A stretch of 64,000 nt of DNA from JAVXTH01 sp036642795. Lineage in GTDB: Bacteria; Bacillota_I; Bacilli_A; Erysipelotrichales; Erysipelotrichaceae. Where the stretch lies: assembly GCA_036642795.1 (NCBI GenBank), contig JAVXTH010000002.1, positions 1 to 64,000 on the forward strand. The letters are read 5' to 3'. Below are positions 16,807-26,225 of this stretch, piece after piece (position 1 is the first letter of the stretch; each line of letters begins with the position of its first letter). Both the position numbers and the translations under genes were made by a program. Below the pieces are notes generated by a model, which did no database searches, was not told the origin of the DNA, and was given only the letters and a program-made list of their open reading frames with translations.

Positions 16807-17763
16807 CTAAAGTGAAAAGGCAATACTAGCTACATAAGATAATAAAATGAGCACGCTGGCACTTAAAACCAGACCTTTGTTTTCTTTCTTATATAAAACA
16901 AGTAACATTAGGATTGAAGAAATAGCACCGAAGATAATCAAGTTAAACACTTGGCCATCTTGTAAATAAATACCACCTTTGGTATATAAGAAATCCGCAA
17001 AACATAAAATCGTAAAGTTAAATAAATTACTACCGACAACATTTCCAAACGATGCATTGAAATTACCCATTTTAACTAAGGATATCGATGCAGATAATTC
17101 AGGAAGTGAGGTTGCGATACCTAAGAATACAGCACCTGCTACGGTAGCACCTAAGCCTAAATCAGCAGCAATTTTACTTGTAACCTGTGTTAATAAAATA
17201 GAAACACCTACTAGTAATAAACTAAATAAAAGAAATCGAAAAGCAATTTGTGGAACACTTAAGTTTAAATCACTTTCTTCTTCGTTTGCTGCAGAATCAT
17301 CGTTCTTCATCATTTTCACATTAATACCATAAACGATTAGAATTAAAATCGTCATTAAATTCACATGAATGGCTCCCAAAGGAACATCAATTGGTTTTAA
17401 AATGGCAAAAGCAACAAGGACATACATTGCAATTCCATAATATAATGTACTCTTATGAGAATTACTTACTTTTGATTTTTTATATCCTTTATAAGTAAAT
17501 AACATTAAACCTGCAATAATACATAGATTAAATACATTACTACCTAGCACATCACCTTGAACCAGTTGTGGTTCATCTAAAACTAAGACGGCAGTAAGTG
17601 AGGTAAACAGCTCTGGTAAAGATGTTACAGCGGCTAGTAATACCCCGCCTAAAAAAGCTCCTGATAAACTTGTTTTTTTATCTAAAGCATCCACATAAGT
17701 TGATAAACGTACGGAGAATAATACCACCAATACGGCTAATACTAAATATTCTAAATAGATCAT
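16807..17763 (-). CDS. Sodium/calcium exchanger family (CaCA) membrane protein
   Basis: Cation antiporter of 318 residues with about ten membrane helices. Two inverted alpha repeats are clear: GGVLLAAVTSLPELFTS near 38-54 and GAVFLGIATSLPELSAS near 205-221. These form the ion-binding centre in the CaCA family (YrbG/CAX-like prokaryotic exchangers). It probably extrudes Ca2+ in exchange for Na+ or H+. An acidic cytoplasmic loop (NDDSAANEEESD) separates the halves. Ribosome site AAAGGAG is good. Third gene after dacF and malY, 84 bases downstream of malY. Confidence 0.88.
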   Translation of the reverse strand: MIYLEYLVLAVLVVLFSVRLSTYVDALDKKTSLSGAFLGGVLLAAVTSLPELFTSLTAVLVLDEPQLVQGDVLGSNVFNLCIIAGLMLFTYKGYKKSKVSNSHKSTLYYGIAMYVLVAFAILKPIDVPLGAIHVNLMTILILIVYGINVKMMKNDDSAANEEESDLNLSVPQIAFRFLLFSLLLVGVSILLTQVTSKIAADLGLGATVAGAVFLGIATSLPELSASISLVKMGNFNASFGNVVGSNLFNFTILCFADFLYTKGGIYLQDGQVFNLIIFGAISSILMLLVLYKKENKGLVLSASVLILLSYVASIAFSL

Positions 17764-17847
17764 ACTTGCTCCTTTTTCAATAGTTTCTGCTGATTCATGC
17801 AGGTTTCCTATTTATATATGATAGTCAAAGTATAGAAGCGTGTCAAA

Positions 17848-19035
17848 TTAATTCGATAAAACCACACAAATTCTTTCAAGAGCCTGTTTTAAGATAGCTC
17901 TTGGACAAGCAAAATTAATTCGTTCAAAACAACTTCCCGCTTCACCAAATAAAATTCCTTCATCAAATACCAAATGCGCTTTTTTAACCATTAACGTTTC
18001 TAATTCCTCTTGATTCTTAACATAATTACTAAAATCAATCCAAGCTAAATACGTACCCTCACATGGTGATACAATTGCTTTTGGACATTCTTTTTCAAGA
18101 TATTGTTTTAAATAAAGATAATTCTCATCTAGATAAGCATTGCATTGATTGAGCCAATCTTCACTCTTATTATATGCCGCAATCGTCGCAACACGAGCAA
18201 ACGAATTACAACTTGATAAAGATGCTTGCTCAATTACAATTTTCTTCCACGCTGCTTGAACTTCTTTATTAAAAATAATAATATTACTATTTTGAAGCCC
18301 TGCAAGATTAAAAGATTTACTAGGTGCCGTGCATGTGATAATTTGATCTTGATATTCTGGGCAACATTTTGCTAGTGGCACATGATGATTTCCTTTACGA
18401 ATTAAATCACCATGAATCTCATCTGAAATAATCCATTTATGATATTTAGAAGCAATGCGAACTACTTCTTTTAGTTCACTTTCATGCCACACTCTTCCTA
18501 CTGGATTATGGGGAGAACATAAAATCATACCTTTAACCTTTGGTTGTTTCATTTTGTTTTCTAAGTCAATAAAATCCATCGTATAAACACCATTGGTATT
18601 GATCAATGAATTATCTACAACGATTCGATTGTTATTTATAATTTTCTTTGCGAACGGATAATAAACAGGACTTTGAATTATAATGCCATCCCCTACCTGG
18701 CTAATTGCTTGAATTAAAAAAGCAAGTGCTGGTACAACTCCTGGGGAAAAGAAAATATTCTCAGCTTTTATTTGCCAATCAAAGCGGCGTTTAAACCATT
18801 GGATAAGAGCATCATCATATTCAGAGTCATCCTCATCTCCATAACCAAAAATCGGATGCGTTAATCTTTGACTCATCGCTTCAATAATTGCCTCACTACA
18901 AGGAAAGTCCATATCAGCTACCCAAAGAGCTAACCCATCCTCTCCTTCAAAATTAAAATTCTGATTTAAATGATCCCATTTAATACAATGGGTGTCGTGG
19001 CGATCAATCACTTGATCAAACTTAATATTTTTCAT
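17848..19035 (-). CDS. PLP-dependent MalY/PatB-family C-S lyase
   Basis: Fold-type I aminotransferase-like enzyme of 395 residues, closest in pattern to MalY/PatB cystathionine beta-lyases, which cleave cystathionine to homocysteine, pyruvate and ammonia. Seen: the N-terminal WVADMDFPC motif, CSPHNPVGRVW, ISDEIHGDL (PLP-ring Asp), and the Schiff-base lysine K240 in TAPSKSFNLAGLQN. A C-S lyase of this type can also release H2S or thiols from cysteine conjugates; the in vivo substrate is not decided by sequence. It begins 12 bases after the dacF stop and so is in one operon with it. Confidence 0.88.
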   Translation of the reverse strand: MKNIKFDQVIDRHDTHCIKWDHLNQNFNFEGEDGLALWVADMDFPCSEAIIEAMSQRLTHPIFGYGDEDDSEYDDALIQWFKRRFDWQIKAENIFFSPGVVPALAFLIQAISQVGDGIIIQSPVYYPFAKKIINNNRIVVDNSLINTNGVYTMDFIDLENKMKQPKVKGMILCSPHNPVGRVWHESELKEVVRIASKYHKWIISDEIHGDLIRKGNHHVPLAKCCPEYQDQIITCTAPSKSFNLAGLQNSNIIIFNKEVQAAWKKIVIEQASLSSCNSFARVATIAAYNKSEDWLNQCNAYLDENYLYLKQYLEKECPKAIVSPCEGTYLAWIDFSNYVKNQEELETLMVKKAHLVFDEGILFGEAGSCFERINFACPRAILKQALERICVVLSN

Positions 19036-19047
19036 TCAATCAACTCC

Positions 19048-20319
19048 TTATTTTAAATATTTTTTATTCTTTTTATACCATAATACCCCAATAAAGGAAG
19101 CAATCATGATTGTTAAAGCAGCTAACGTAACCCCGCGATACTCATGAAAGAAATCCCCAATTCGATCACAATAATATAAAATTGGATTCTTATCAACGCT
19201 ATCAAGGGCTAGAATTTCTACGCTTTTTACTAATTTATCGTTTGCTTTAATTTCAACATTACCTAACAATGCACCTTTTTTAACCGGTGTTTTTACTTCT
19301 TTGTTGCCAATATATTCTAGCTTAATATCTTCTTTGCGTATTCCTTTTTCTAATAAAGCATCGATATCTTTTTCACAATTATAAACAAATTCTTTGGTTC
19401 CAAAGTTCCATAATACTTTAACCCTAGTAAGCTCTTCACCTTTTCTTACCAGAACCGCTCTTTCATAATGATTAAAAAAGTATTCATACATATGAACGGC
19501 ATCGATTACATTATAAGGTTTTAAATTATCATGACCATTTTCTGTGGTAATTGCCAAATACTTTGTTCCATCTTTCTCACTAATTGATGCCAAACACATT
19601 CCTGCCTCTGGCGTAAAACCGGTTTTACCACCTTTAATATAATCTGCACGATAATTTAAAGATGCGATTTGTCTCGCTAATGTGCTTTTAAAGGTAAGCC
19701 CATTTATGTTTTTTGAAGTTGGTGTCGTGTGATATGATTTTGAACAAAAAGCAGTATATAAATCTTTATTTTTAATTGCTGCTTTTAATAATTTCACTAA
19801 ATCATTACAAGTTGTATAGTGTTGATCATCATGTAAGCCAATTGGGTTTGTGAAATGCGTTTGACTCATTCCTAATTGTTTTGCTTTTTGATTCATTCGA
19901 TCAACAAAAGCTGGAATGCTTCCTGCTGCGCTGATTGCCAAAGCATTGGTTGCTTCCCCACCACTTGCCAAAAGTGAACCATAGAGTAAATCTTTTAGAC
20001 TTAGCGTTTCACCTATTTTAAAGCCGGCTTGAGATGCGTCTGCTTCTAATAAACCAGCAAACATTTGATCGCTCATCACAACTTTTTGATTTATATTTTT
20101 AATTTGTTCCAAAGCTACCAAGGCACTCATAATTTTAGTGATGGAGGCTGGATACGTTTTTTCATCTGCATTTTTTTCATATAAAACGCGATTATCATTT
20201 AAATCAATTAAGATCCCATGTTTACTATCAATCGTTAAAGCTGTTTCTGCTTTTAAAGGTTGAATAAAAGCAACACAGCTTAATAAAAAACAAATTAGAA
20301 CGATTCCTATCTTTTTCAA
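19048..20319 (-). CDS. D-alanyl-D-alanine carboxypeptidase (DacF/PBP5 type)
   Basis: Serine-type DD-carboxypeptidase, 423 residues, that trims the terminal D-Ala of wall pentapeptides. A signal peptide (1-24, ending PLKA), S59ITK62 (SxxK), KTG at 232-234, a beta-rich C-terminal domain and a C-terminal membrane helix with a lysine-rich tail (KKNKKYLK) are visible. The second active-site motif, usually SGN/SxN, reads SGG (119-121), followed four residues later by N125. The start codon is TTG, with GGGAAG upstream. First gene of dacF-malY-exchanger. Confidence 0.92.
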   Translation of the reverse strand: MKKIGIVLICFLLSCVAFIQPLKAETALTIDSKHGILIDLNDNRVLYEKNADEKTYPASITKIMSALVALEQIKNINQKVVMSDQMFAGLLEADASQAGFKIGETLSLKDLLYGSLLASGGEATNALAISAAGSIPAFVDRMNQKAKQLGMSQTHFTNPIGLHDDQHYTTCNDLVKLLKAAIKNKDLYTAFCSKSYHTTPTSKNINGLTFKSTLARQIASLNYRADYIKGGKTGFTPEAGMCLASISEKDGTKYLAITTENGHDNLKPYNVIDAVHMYEYFFNHYERAVLVRKGEELTRVKVLWNFGTKEFVYNCEKDIDALLEKGIRKEDIKLEYIGNKEVKTPVKKGALLGNVEIKANDKLVKSVEILALDSVDKNPILYYCDRIGDFFHEYRGVTLAALTIMIASFIGVLWYKKNKKYLK

Positions 20320-20353
20320 TTGACTTCCCTTCTTCCCTTATTCATTTATCCAA

Positions 20354-20387
20354 AAGATGGTAAAGCTTATAACTACTTTACCATCTT
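20354..20387 (-). terminator. Hairpin terminator at the 3' end of rnc
   Basis: A 12-bp perfect stem (20354-20365 with 20376-20387), 10-base loop containing the rnc stop codon, followed on the minus strand by TTTTGG. The short T tract suggests partial termination or an RNase-protective end. Confidence 0.65.
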
Positions 20388-21056
20388 CTCAAAAGCATCT
20401 TTCGCAGCCATTTGTTCTGCTCTTTTCTTAGAATAACCTTCCCCTTTTCCTAAGGTGATATCTTCTAAAATAACCGCAACTTCAAATCTTGGTTTATTAC
20501 TAGGTCCAACCATGGATAACAATTCATAATGAACGGTTTTACGTGAATCCGATTGAACATATTCTTGTAGTTTTGTTTTATAGTCAATAATACGCTCACT
20601 TTTAGGTGAAGTAATCATCGGTGTAACAACTTGTTCAAGTAAGACATTAATCGCATGAATTCCTTGATCTAAATAAATAGCACCTAAAACAGCTTCAAAC
20701 ATATCCGCTAAAATAGAATCACGATTTCTGCCACCCATTTTTTCTTCACCAATTCCTAATAAAAGAAATTGGCCCCAATTAAATTGACGATTATAAGCAG
20801 CAAGCGTTTCTTCACATACCAGTTGTGCTCTTAAGGTTGTCATTTCACCTTCGCTTAATTCAGGCTCAATTAAAAATAATTTTTGAGCTGACCACACTTG
20901 TAGTACCGCATCACCCATAAATTCCAAACGTTCATTATCATGAACAATCGATTTATGTTCATTAACATAAGATGAATGAACAAGTGCTTGGTTCAATAAA
21001 GCATGTTGCTTTATATTAATATCATGTTCTTTAAGCCAATCAAAAATTGTATACAT
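20373..21056 (-). CDS. rnc: Ribonuclease III
   Basis: Double-strand-specific endoribonuclease that processes rRNA precursors and structured mRNAs, 227 residues. The RNase III signature ERLEFMGDAVLQ (about 42-53) and the second acidic site ADMFEAVLGAIYLDQG (about 114-129) are intact, followed by a dsRNA-binding domain (about 155-225) ending in KKRAEQMAAKDAF. AAGGAAG precedes the ATG. It lies 40 bases after recG in the same direction; an rnc close to recG recalls the Bacillus yloU-yloV-recG-rnc region. Confidence 0.97.
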   Translation of the reverse strand: MYTIFDWLKEHDINIKQHALLNQALVHSSYVNEHKSIVHDNERLEFMGDAVLQVWSAQKLFLIEPELSEGEMTTLRAQLVCEETLAAYNRQFNWGQFLLLGIGEEKMGGRNRDSILADMFEAVLGAIYLDQGIHAINVLLEQVVTPMITSPKSERIIDYKTKLQEYVQSDSRKTVHYELLSMVGPSNKPRFEVAVILEDITLGKGEGYSKKRAEQMAAKDAFEKMVK

Positions 21057-21096
21057 TATTATTTATCTTCCTTTTCTTAATAAAAGTATTATAACA

Positions 21097-23106
21097 TTAA
21101 TCTAAGTATGTTGTAGATGAAATTTGTTCATCTGCATATTTCTTCAAATAAGCATATTCTTTATCACCTAGATGTTTTAATACGTTTTTCACATCATCCC
21201 GTGCTACTTCTAAAATGTTGGCATCGGCTATCACATCACCAAGAATAAAGCCTGGAACACCACTTTGCCGTTTTCCTAAAACATCGCCTGGGCCTCTAAT
21301 TGCCAAATCACTACGCGCTATTTCAAAGCCATCGCTGCTGTTTTCAATAATCGATAAGCGCTTTAATGCATCGGCATCTTTACTCGCTGTTAGTAAGTAA
21401 CAAAAGCCGCAACGATTGCCTCTGCCAATCCGACCACGCAGTTGATGAATCTGTGATAAGCCAAAGCGGTCTGCATCATAGATCACCATTATATTAGCAT
21501 CCTTCACATCAACCCCAACTTCAATTACGGTTGTCGCAACTAGAATATCTAGTTTGTGATCTACAAAGCATGTCATAACGGCATCCTTATCTTGCGTACT
21601 CATTTTCCCATGTAACAAACCAATCCGATATTTATTTCCAATCGCTTGATTTAAAGCCTCGTAAATATCATTTACATTACGAACCGGATAATCTTCATTC
21701 TTTTCAATTGCTGGACAAACGATAAAACATTGGTCCCCTTCATCTAGTTTAGCTAATAAAGGAGTTAAAAAAGAATTCATACTATTTTCTTTCACTAATT
21801 TTGTTACGGTTTGTTTGCGCCCATTTGGTGAATGCATAATGGTTGATACATCCATATCTCCATATAAAGATAGTGCTAACGTACGTGGAATTGGCGTTGC
21901 ACTCATCAATAAGAAATCGACTTTGTCACCCTTTGCGATTAATTTACGTCGTTGTTCTACACCAAAGCGTTGCTGTTCATCGGTCACAACTAAACCTAAA
22001 TCGGCAAATTTCACATCTTCTGCGAATAAGGCATGCGTACCGATGATTAAATCAATTTCATGATCTGCCAATCGCTTTAAAATACTTTTCTTTTCGGATG
22101 CTTTTAACGAAGCATATAAAAGTTCAATCTTCACATCATAATTCTTTAATAATGCTTGTAGATTGGCCATATGTTGCTTTGCCAATATTTCTGTTGGTGC
22201 CATAAAAGCGCCTTGCTTATGAGCTAACACGCAGGCATAAAGCGCATAAGTAGCCACTAATGTTTTACCACAGCCAACATCTCCTTGCAGCATCCGATAC
22301 ATAATTTTATCACTTTTCATATCGTTTAATATTTCATCAATGCTTTCTTTTTGATCCTTCGTTAAAGGAAAATCATGAGCAGCTTTCAACTGCATAACCG
22401 CCTTTACATCAAAGGCTTTTCCTGCATTTTGAATCACTTCACTTTGTGTATGCTTTAAAATTTGCATGGTGAATTGAAACTTAAAGAATTCTTCATATTT
22501 TAAATAACGTAAGCTTTGTTTTAAATCTTCATAATTACTTGGAAAATGAATATGATAAATCGCTTCTTGTCGTGATATTAAGCGATACTTTTTAATCAAT
22601 GGTTCTGGTATAAAAGTTTGTAAATCATTTTTTAATGCTTGATAAGCTTTTTCAATATAACGCTTTAGATCTTTTTGATTGATTCCTTCTTTAACATTAT
22701 AAATCGGTTCAATTCCTAATTGATCTTGTAACGCTTTAAAATTATATTGAATGGCACAAATACGATCGCCGCCTTCATATTTCCCGATTATCGTTATTTT
22801 ACTGCCTAATTTAAAACTACTAACCCAAGGTCGATTAAATAAAGATATACTCCAAACATGTTCTTCATCCTCAATTTGAAACTTCGTTACACTGCGATGA
22901 TAACCAAAACGAATCACACGTGCCGGTGTAATAATAATACCTTCTAGAGCAACCTTACCATCTTTTACCCATTGATCACTTGGTAGCTTTTCAATCTGCT
23001 CATAACGAAAAGGATAGTGTGTTAATAGTTCTTCAACACTACCAATTCCCAGCTGGTTTAAGACCATGATTTTCTTTTCTGAGATTTTTAATTTAGCTAG
23101 TTCCAT
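21097..23106 (-). CDS. recG: ATP-dependent DNA helicase RecG
   Basis: Branch-migrating helicase for stalled forks and recombination intermediates, 669 residues. An N-terminal wedge/OB region (about 50-150) is followed by SF2 motifs: QGDVGCGKT (Walker A), TDEQQRFGV (DEAD/H-like box), SATPIPRT, VIEVGVDV and QLRGRIGR. The C-terminal RSDLAIRGPGDVLGKRQSG motif is RecG-specific. No ribosome site lies before the ATG; a TATAAT box ends only seven bases upstream, so the mRNA may start at the initiation codon. Confidence 0.96.
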   Translation of the reverse strand: MELAKLKISEKKIMVLNQLGIGSVEELLTHYPFRYEQIEKLPSDQWVKDGKVALEGIIITPARVIRFGYHRSVTKFQIEDEEHVWSISLFNRPWVSSFKLGSKITIIGKYEGGDRICAIQYNFKALQDQLGIEPIYNVKEGINQKDLKRYIEKAYQALKNDLQTFIPEPLIKKYRLISRQEAIYHIHFPSNYEDLKQSLRYLKYEEFFKFQFTMQILKHTQSEVIQNAGKAFDVKAVMQLKAAHDFPLTKDQKESIDEILNDMKSDKIMYRMLQGDVGCGKTLVATYALYACVLAHKQGAFMAPTEILAKQHMANLQALLKNYDVKIELLYASLKASEKKSILKRLADHEIDLIIGTHALFAEDVKFADLGLVVTDEQQRFGVEQRRKLIAKGDKVDFLLMSATPIPRTLALSLYGDMDVSTIMHSPNGRKQTVTKLVKENSMNSFLTPLLAKLDEGDQCFIVCPAIEKNEDYPVRNVNDIYEALNQAIGNKYRIGLLHGKMSTQDKDAVMTCFVDHKLDILVATTVIEVGVDVKDANIMVIYDADRFGLSQIHQLRGRIGRGNRCGFCYLLTASKDADALKRLSIIENSSDGFEIARSDLAIRGPGDVLGKRQSGVPGFILGDVIADANILEVARDDVKNVLKHLGDKEYAYLKKYADEQISSTTYLD

Positions 23107-23113
23107 ATTATTT

Positions 23114-23143
23114 ATTATAAGCGTTATCTAAGGCAATAAGCAA
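23114..23143 (-). promoter_or_regulatory. Promoter of recG, possibly giving a leaderless mRNA
   Basis: TATAAT at 23114-23119 lies seven bases from the recG ATG, with TTGCTT (23138-23143) 18 bases further upstream as a weak -35. The expected start of transcription falls on or next to the A of the ATG, which agrees with the missing Shine-Dalgarno sequence. Confidence 0.5.
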
Positions 23144-23157
23144 CCTTAATTATTAAT

Positions 23158-24330
23158 TTAAGCACTTGCTACTTCTGCTTTTGGTTTTTTAAGAAATACG
23201 GCTAGGATAATAGCGGCAAGCAGTGATAAGCACGCACCAAAGACAAAAGGTGCATAAGCTCCAACATGATCCCATAACAAGCCAGCTATAAAACTTGCTG
23301 GTAATAGTGCAACCCCAACTAGCATCGATTGAAAGCCTAACATCGTTCCTTTTAACTCAGGCGGTGCAATTTCCGCGATAAATGCACGTTCAACGCCTGT
23401 ACTCATTGCTGTATAAACACCATAAAGGACAAAGATCAAAACCATCATTGCTTTACTATTGGCAAAACCAAAGCCAAAATAAACAATTGAGAATACCAAA
23501 TAGCCACAGACTAATAATGATTTACGACCAATTTTATCGGATAATTTACCTAAAGGATAAGCTAATAAAGAGGCACTTAGATTATAAATAAAATATAAAA
23601 GAATAACATCTGAATTAGAAAAGCCAACATTTCCAGCTCTTAGTAATAAAAATGTATTAGAAGAATTTCCTAAAGTGAATAAAAAACATACAAATAAATA
23701 TAGTTTTAATTGCGTATTTAAACCCTTTGCTTTTTCCCAAGATGGTTGTTCTTCTTTCACCTTTTTATGAACGGGTTTTTCTTTAACGAAATGAAAGAAA
23801 ACTAAACCAAGCAAAGCGGGTATAATTGAAATAATAAAGATTTGTTTGTAGCCAACTTCTCCACTTACTGATTTTAATAAAATAAAGGAAAGAAAGATAC
23901 CAATCGCAGATCCTGCCATATCGAGTGCTTTATGAATACCAAAAGCACTGCCCCCATGTCCTTGACTTGCACTTTCCGCAACCATAACATCACGAGGGGC
24001 ACTACGAATCCCCTTACCAATGCGATCAATGACTCTGGCAAACAATATACCAAACCATGAAGTAGCAAACAACAGAGCTAGTTTATACACCATCCCTAAG
24101 GCATAGCCAGTAAAGGCAATCGGTTTCTTATGTTTGTATTTATCTGCAATGTAGCCACTAAAGACTTTTAATAAACTTGCTACACTTTCCGCAATTCCTT
24201 CAATAAAACCAACTAAGGTTGGTGTTGCGCCAAAAGCCGAAGTTAAATATAACGGGATTAATGGATAAACCATTTCACTCGATATATCTGAAAAGAAACT
24301 TATTAAGCCAAGAAATATGACATTTCTCAT
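23158..24330 (-). CDS. Major facilitator superfamily transporter
   Basis: Membrane transporter with about twelve helices and 390 residues. SDISSEMVYPLIPLYL in helix 1, the loop 2-3 motif GYIADKYKHKKP, and DRIGKGIRSAPRDVMVAES after helix 4 define an uncharacterised MFS branch; substrate unknown. The start at 24330 is chosen because GAGGGGG lies about six bases upstream; a TTG five codons earlier would cover it. The terminator of the upstream gene sits right before the ribosome site, so either read-through or a promoter inside the upstream gap drives it. Confidence 0.85.
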   Translation of the reverse strand: MRNVIFLGLISFFSDISSEMVYPLIPLYLTSAFGATPTLVGFIEGIAESVASLLKVFSGYIADKYKHKKPIAFTGYALGMVYKLALLFATSWFGILFARVIDRIGKGIRSAPRDVMVAESASQGHGGSAFGIHKALDMAGSAIGIFLSFILLKSVSGEVGYKQIFIISIIPALLGLVFFHFVKEKPVHKKVKEEQPSWEKAKGLNTQLKLYLFVCFLFTLGNSSNTFLLLRAGNVGFSNSDVILLYFIYNLSASLLAYPLGKLSDKIGRKSLLVCGYLVFSIVYFGFGFANSKAMMVLIFVLYGVYTAMSTGVERAFIAEIAPPELKGTMLGFQSMLVGVALLPASFIAGLLWDHVGAYAPFVFGACLSLLAAIILAVFLKKPKAEVASA

Positions 24331-24346
24331 AAAATGCCCCCTCAAT

Positions 24347-24380
24347 AAAAAAAAGCATACAATACAAATGGTATTGTAGC
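24347..24380 (-). terminator. Terminator of the EAL-domain gene
   Basis: On the minus strand GCTACAATAC, a 5-base loop and GTATTGTATGC (one bulged A) are followed by eight T. Confidence 0.85.
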
Positions 24381-24421
24381 ACTTTTCTTTATAAGTTTCA
24401 TCAACGTAAAATTAACAAAAA

Positions 24422-26131
24422 TTAATCTTCGTAAAAAGCAAAGATGCCAATTACATCACCGGCAGCATCAATTAAACAAGATGCTCTAACCATAAATGTA
24501 ATAATTTTGCTATCTTTTCGTACAACGCGACAATGAAAAGCAAGTGGTTCACAATTCTTTGCCAAATGTTTTAATTGATTACGAAACATATCTTCATCTT
24601 CAGGGTAAATAATTGCTTTAATTCGATTATTAAAATGATTACTAAATTCTTTTCTTGAATAACCAAAATAAGATAAAGCTCGATCGTTTATATATTGAAT
24701 CTTTTCATCTTTTTCAATATAAGCTTTAATCAATCCGATATCAACATGTTTTCCTAATGTATATAATTCCCAATTCTCTTCTCTTAACGTATCCATGTTA
24801 AGCTCTTCTTTTTCAATTGGTAAATGATTCTCGACACGTTCAATGGCTGATCCATTCTTAACAAATTCAACAAATGCTTTTATCGGAATCGCTTCAGAAT
24901 ACAAAAATCCTTGGGCAATATCGCAATTCGTTTTAGAAAGAAAATCAATTTGTTCTTGCGTTTCTACACCCTCCATGACACAGACCATTTTTAAAGATTT
25001 GACTAAATCGATTACTTTCGAAATAATCATTCTTCCTCGTTCTCCATTCCCTGTAGTATTTAAGAATTCCTTATCAATTTTAATCACATCAATTGGTAAT
25101 TCTTTTAAATAATTCAAGGAAGAATAAGCACTTCCAAAATCATCTAAAGCTACTTTAAATCCTAAATGCTTTAAATTGCTTATAATTTCAACTAATTCAT
25201 GTATATCTTCTAAATATACATTTTCAGTAAATTCAATTTCAATCAACGAAGGAGAAACATGATGTTGATTCACAATCCTATATACATGCTCAACAAAATC
25301 TTTTGCTCTCAAATGCAATTTTGAAAAGTTAACCGAAATTGGTAATGGCATAATTCCATATTCTTTGGCTTTCTCAATAAAAATACATGCCTGTTCCAAC
25401 ATATAAAAATCCAACTGTTTAATGAATCCATTCTGTTCAAATATATGTATAAAACGTTTCGGATAAATAAGCCCAAAACGACGATTATTCCAACGAACTA
25501 ATGCTTCACTCCCAACAATTTTATTACTTTGAATCTCAATCTTTGGTTGTAAATACATTTCAAATTCATGCTTAGCAAAGGATGCTTCCATCATTAACGT
25601 AACCGTTTTACGCCACTCAAGCGTTTCTTCCATCGTGTGATCATAAAACAAGCATTGATTTACCAAACACTTTTTCGCTTGCTTTCGTGCGTAGTTTGCT
25701 TTATCCATGTAAGTCGCAATGCTTTCATCCTTTTCATCAATATAAACAACTCCTGCACTGCAGATTAAACTATAATTAATCGGTAGAATCTTATTCATGA
25801 TATGTTTAAAATCACTTACTCTTGCAAAGCGTTCTAATAAAATATTTTTTTCTTGTGCTTTCAAAAGAAAAGCAAAATGATCGGCATGAATTCTTGTGAA
25901 TATTTCATTTTCTTCTAGTTCCTTAGAAAAATTATTCATCATTAGTTCTAATGTTTTATTACCTAATTCATAGCTGAATAAATCATTTATAAAATTAAAA
26001 TTATCAAAGTCAAAGGAAACTAAAACATATTTATCTTTATTTAGTTTGCTTTCACTTATTATTTTTCTAACTTTAGCGTGAAACTCAAGCGGTTTAAAAT
26101 AATGCTGCAGTGTTTCCGTTTCATGCTCCAT
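24422..26131 (-). CDS. Degenerate GGDEF-EAL-PAS protein, probable c-di-GMP phosphodiesterase
   Basis: Soluble signalling protein of about 569 residues without membrane helices. A GGDEF-like domain at 20-165 has IHADH in place of GGDEF, so it should not make c-di-GMP. The EAL domain (about 180-425) looks active: SEALVRW, SVNFSK, EIEFTEN, LDDFGSAYSSL, IKIDKEF, EGVET and QGFLYSEA are all kept. It would hydrolyse c-di-GMP to pGpG. A PAS domain (about 450-565) follows the EAL domain, an uncommon order. GGAGG precedes the ATG at 26131; a GTG four codons earlier would include the ribosome site. It has its own promoter. Confidence 0.9.
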   Translation of the reverse strand: MEHETETLQHYFKPLEFHAKVRKIISESKLNKDKYVLVSFDFDNFNFINDLFSYELGNKTLELMMNNFSKELEENEIFTRIHADHFAFLLKAQEKNILLERFARVSDFKHIMNKILPINYSLICSAGVVYIDEKDESIATYMDKANYARKQAKKCLVNQCLFYDHTMEETLEWRKTVTLMMEASFAKHEFEMYLQPKIEIQSNKIVGSEALVRWNNRRFGLIYPKRFIHIFEQNGFIKQLDFYMLEQACIFIEKAKEYGIMPLPISVNFSKLHLRAKDFVEHVYRIVNQHHVSPSLIEIEFTENVYLEDIHELVEIISNLKHLGFKVALDDFGSAYSSLNYLKELPIDVIKIDKEFLNTTGNGERGRMIISKVIDLVKSLKMVCVMEGVETQEQIDFLSKTNCDIAQGFLYSEAIPIKAFVEFVKNGSAIERVENHLPIEKEELNMDTLREENWELYTLGKHVDIGLIKAYIEKDEKIQYINDRALSYFGYSRKEFSNHFNNRIKAIIYPEDEDMFRNQLKHLAKNCEPLAFHCRVVRKDSKIITFMVRASCLIDAAGDVIGIFAFYED

Positions 26132-26171
26132 AAAGTCCTCCACAAAATTTAATTTTAATTGACATATATAA

Positions 26172-26200
26172 ATAATAATATATCAGCTTTTATTATTCAA
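26172..26200 (-). promoter_or_regulatory. Promoter of the EAL-domain gene
   Basis: TTGAAT (26195-26200), a 17-base spacer and TATTAT (26172-26177), about 40 bases before the start codon. Confidence 0.6.
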
Positions 26201-26225
26201 CACTTTTTTTATTAAAGAATCATAA

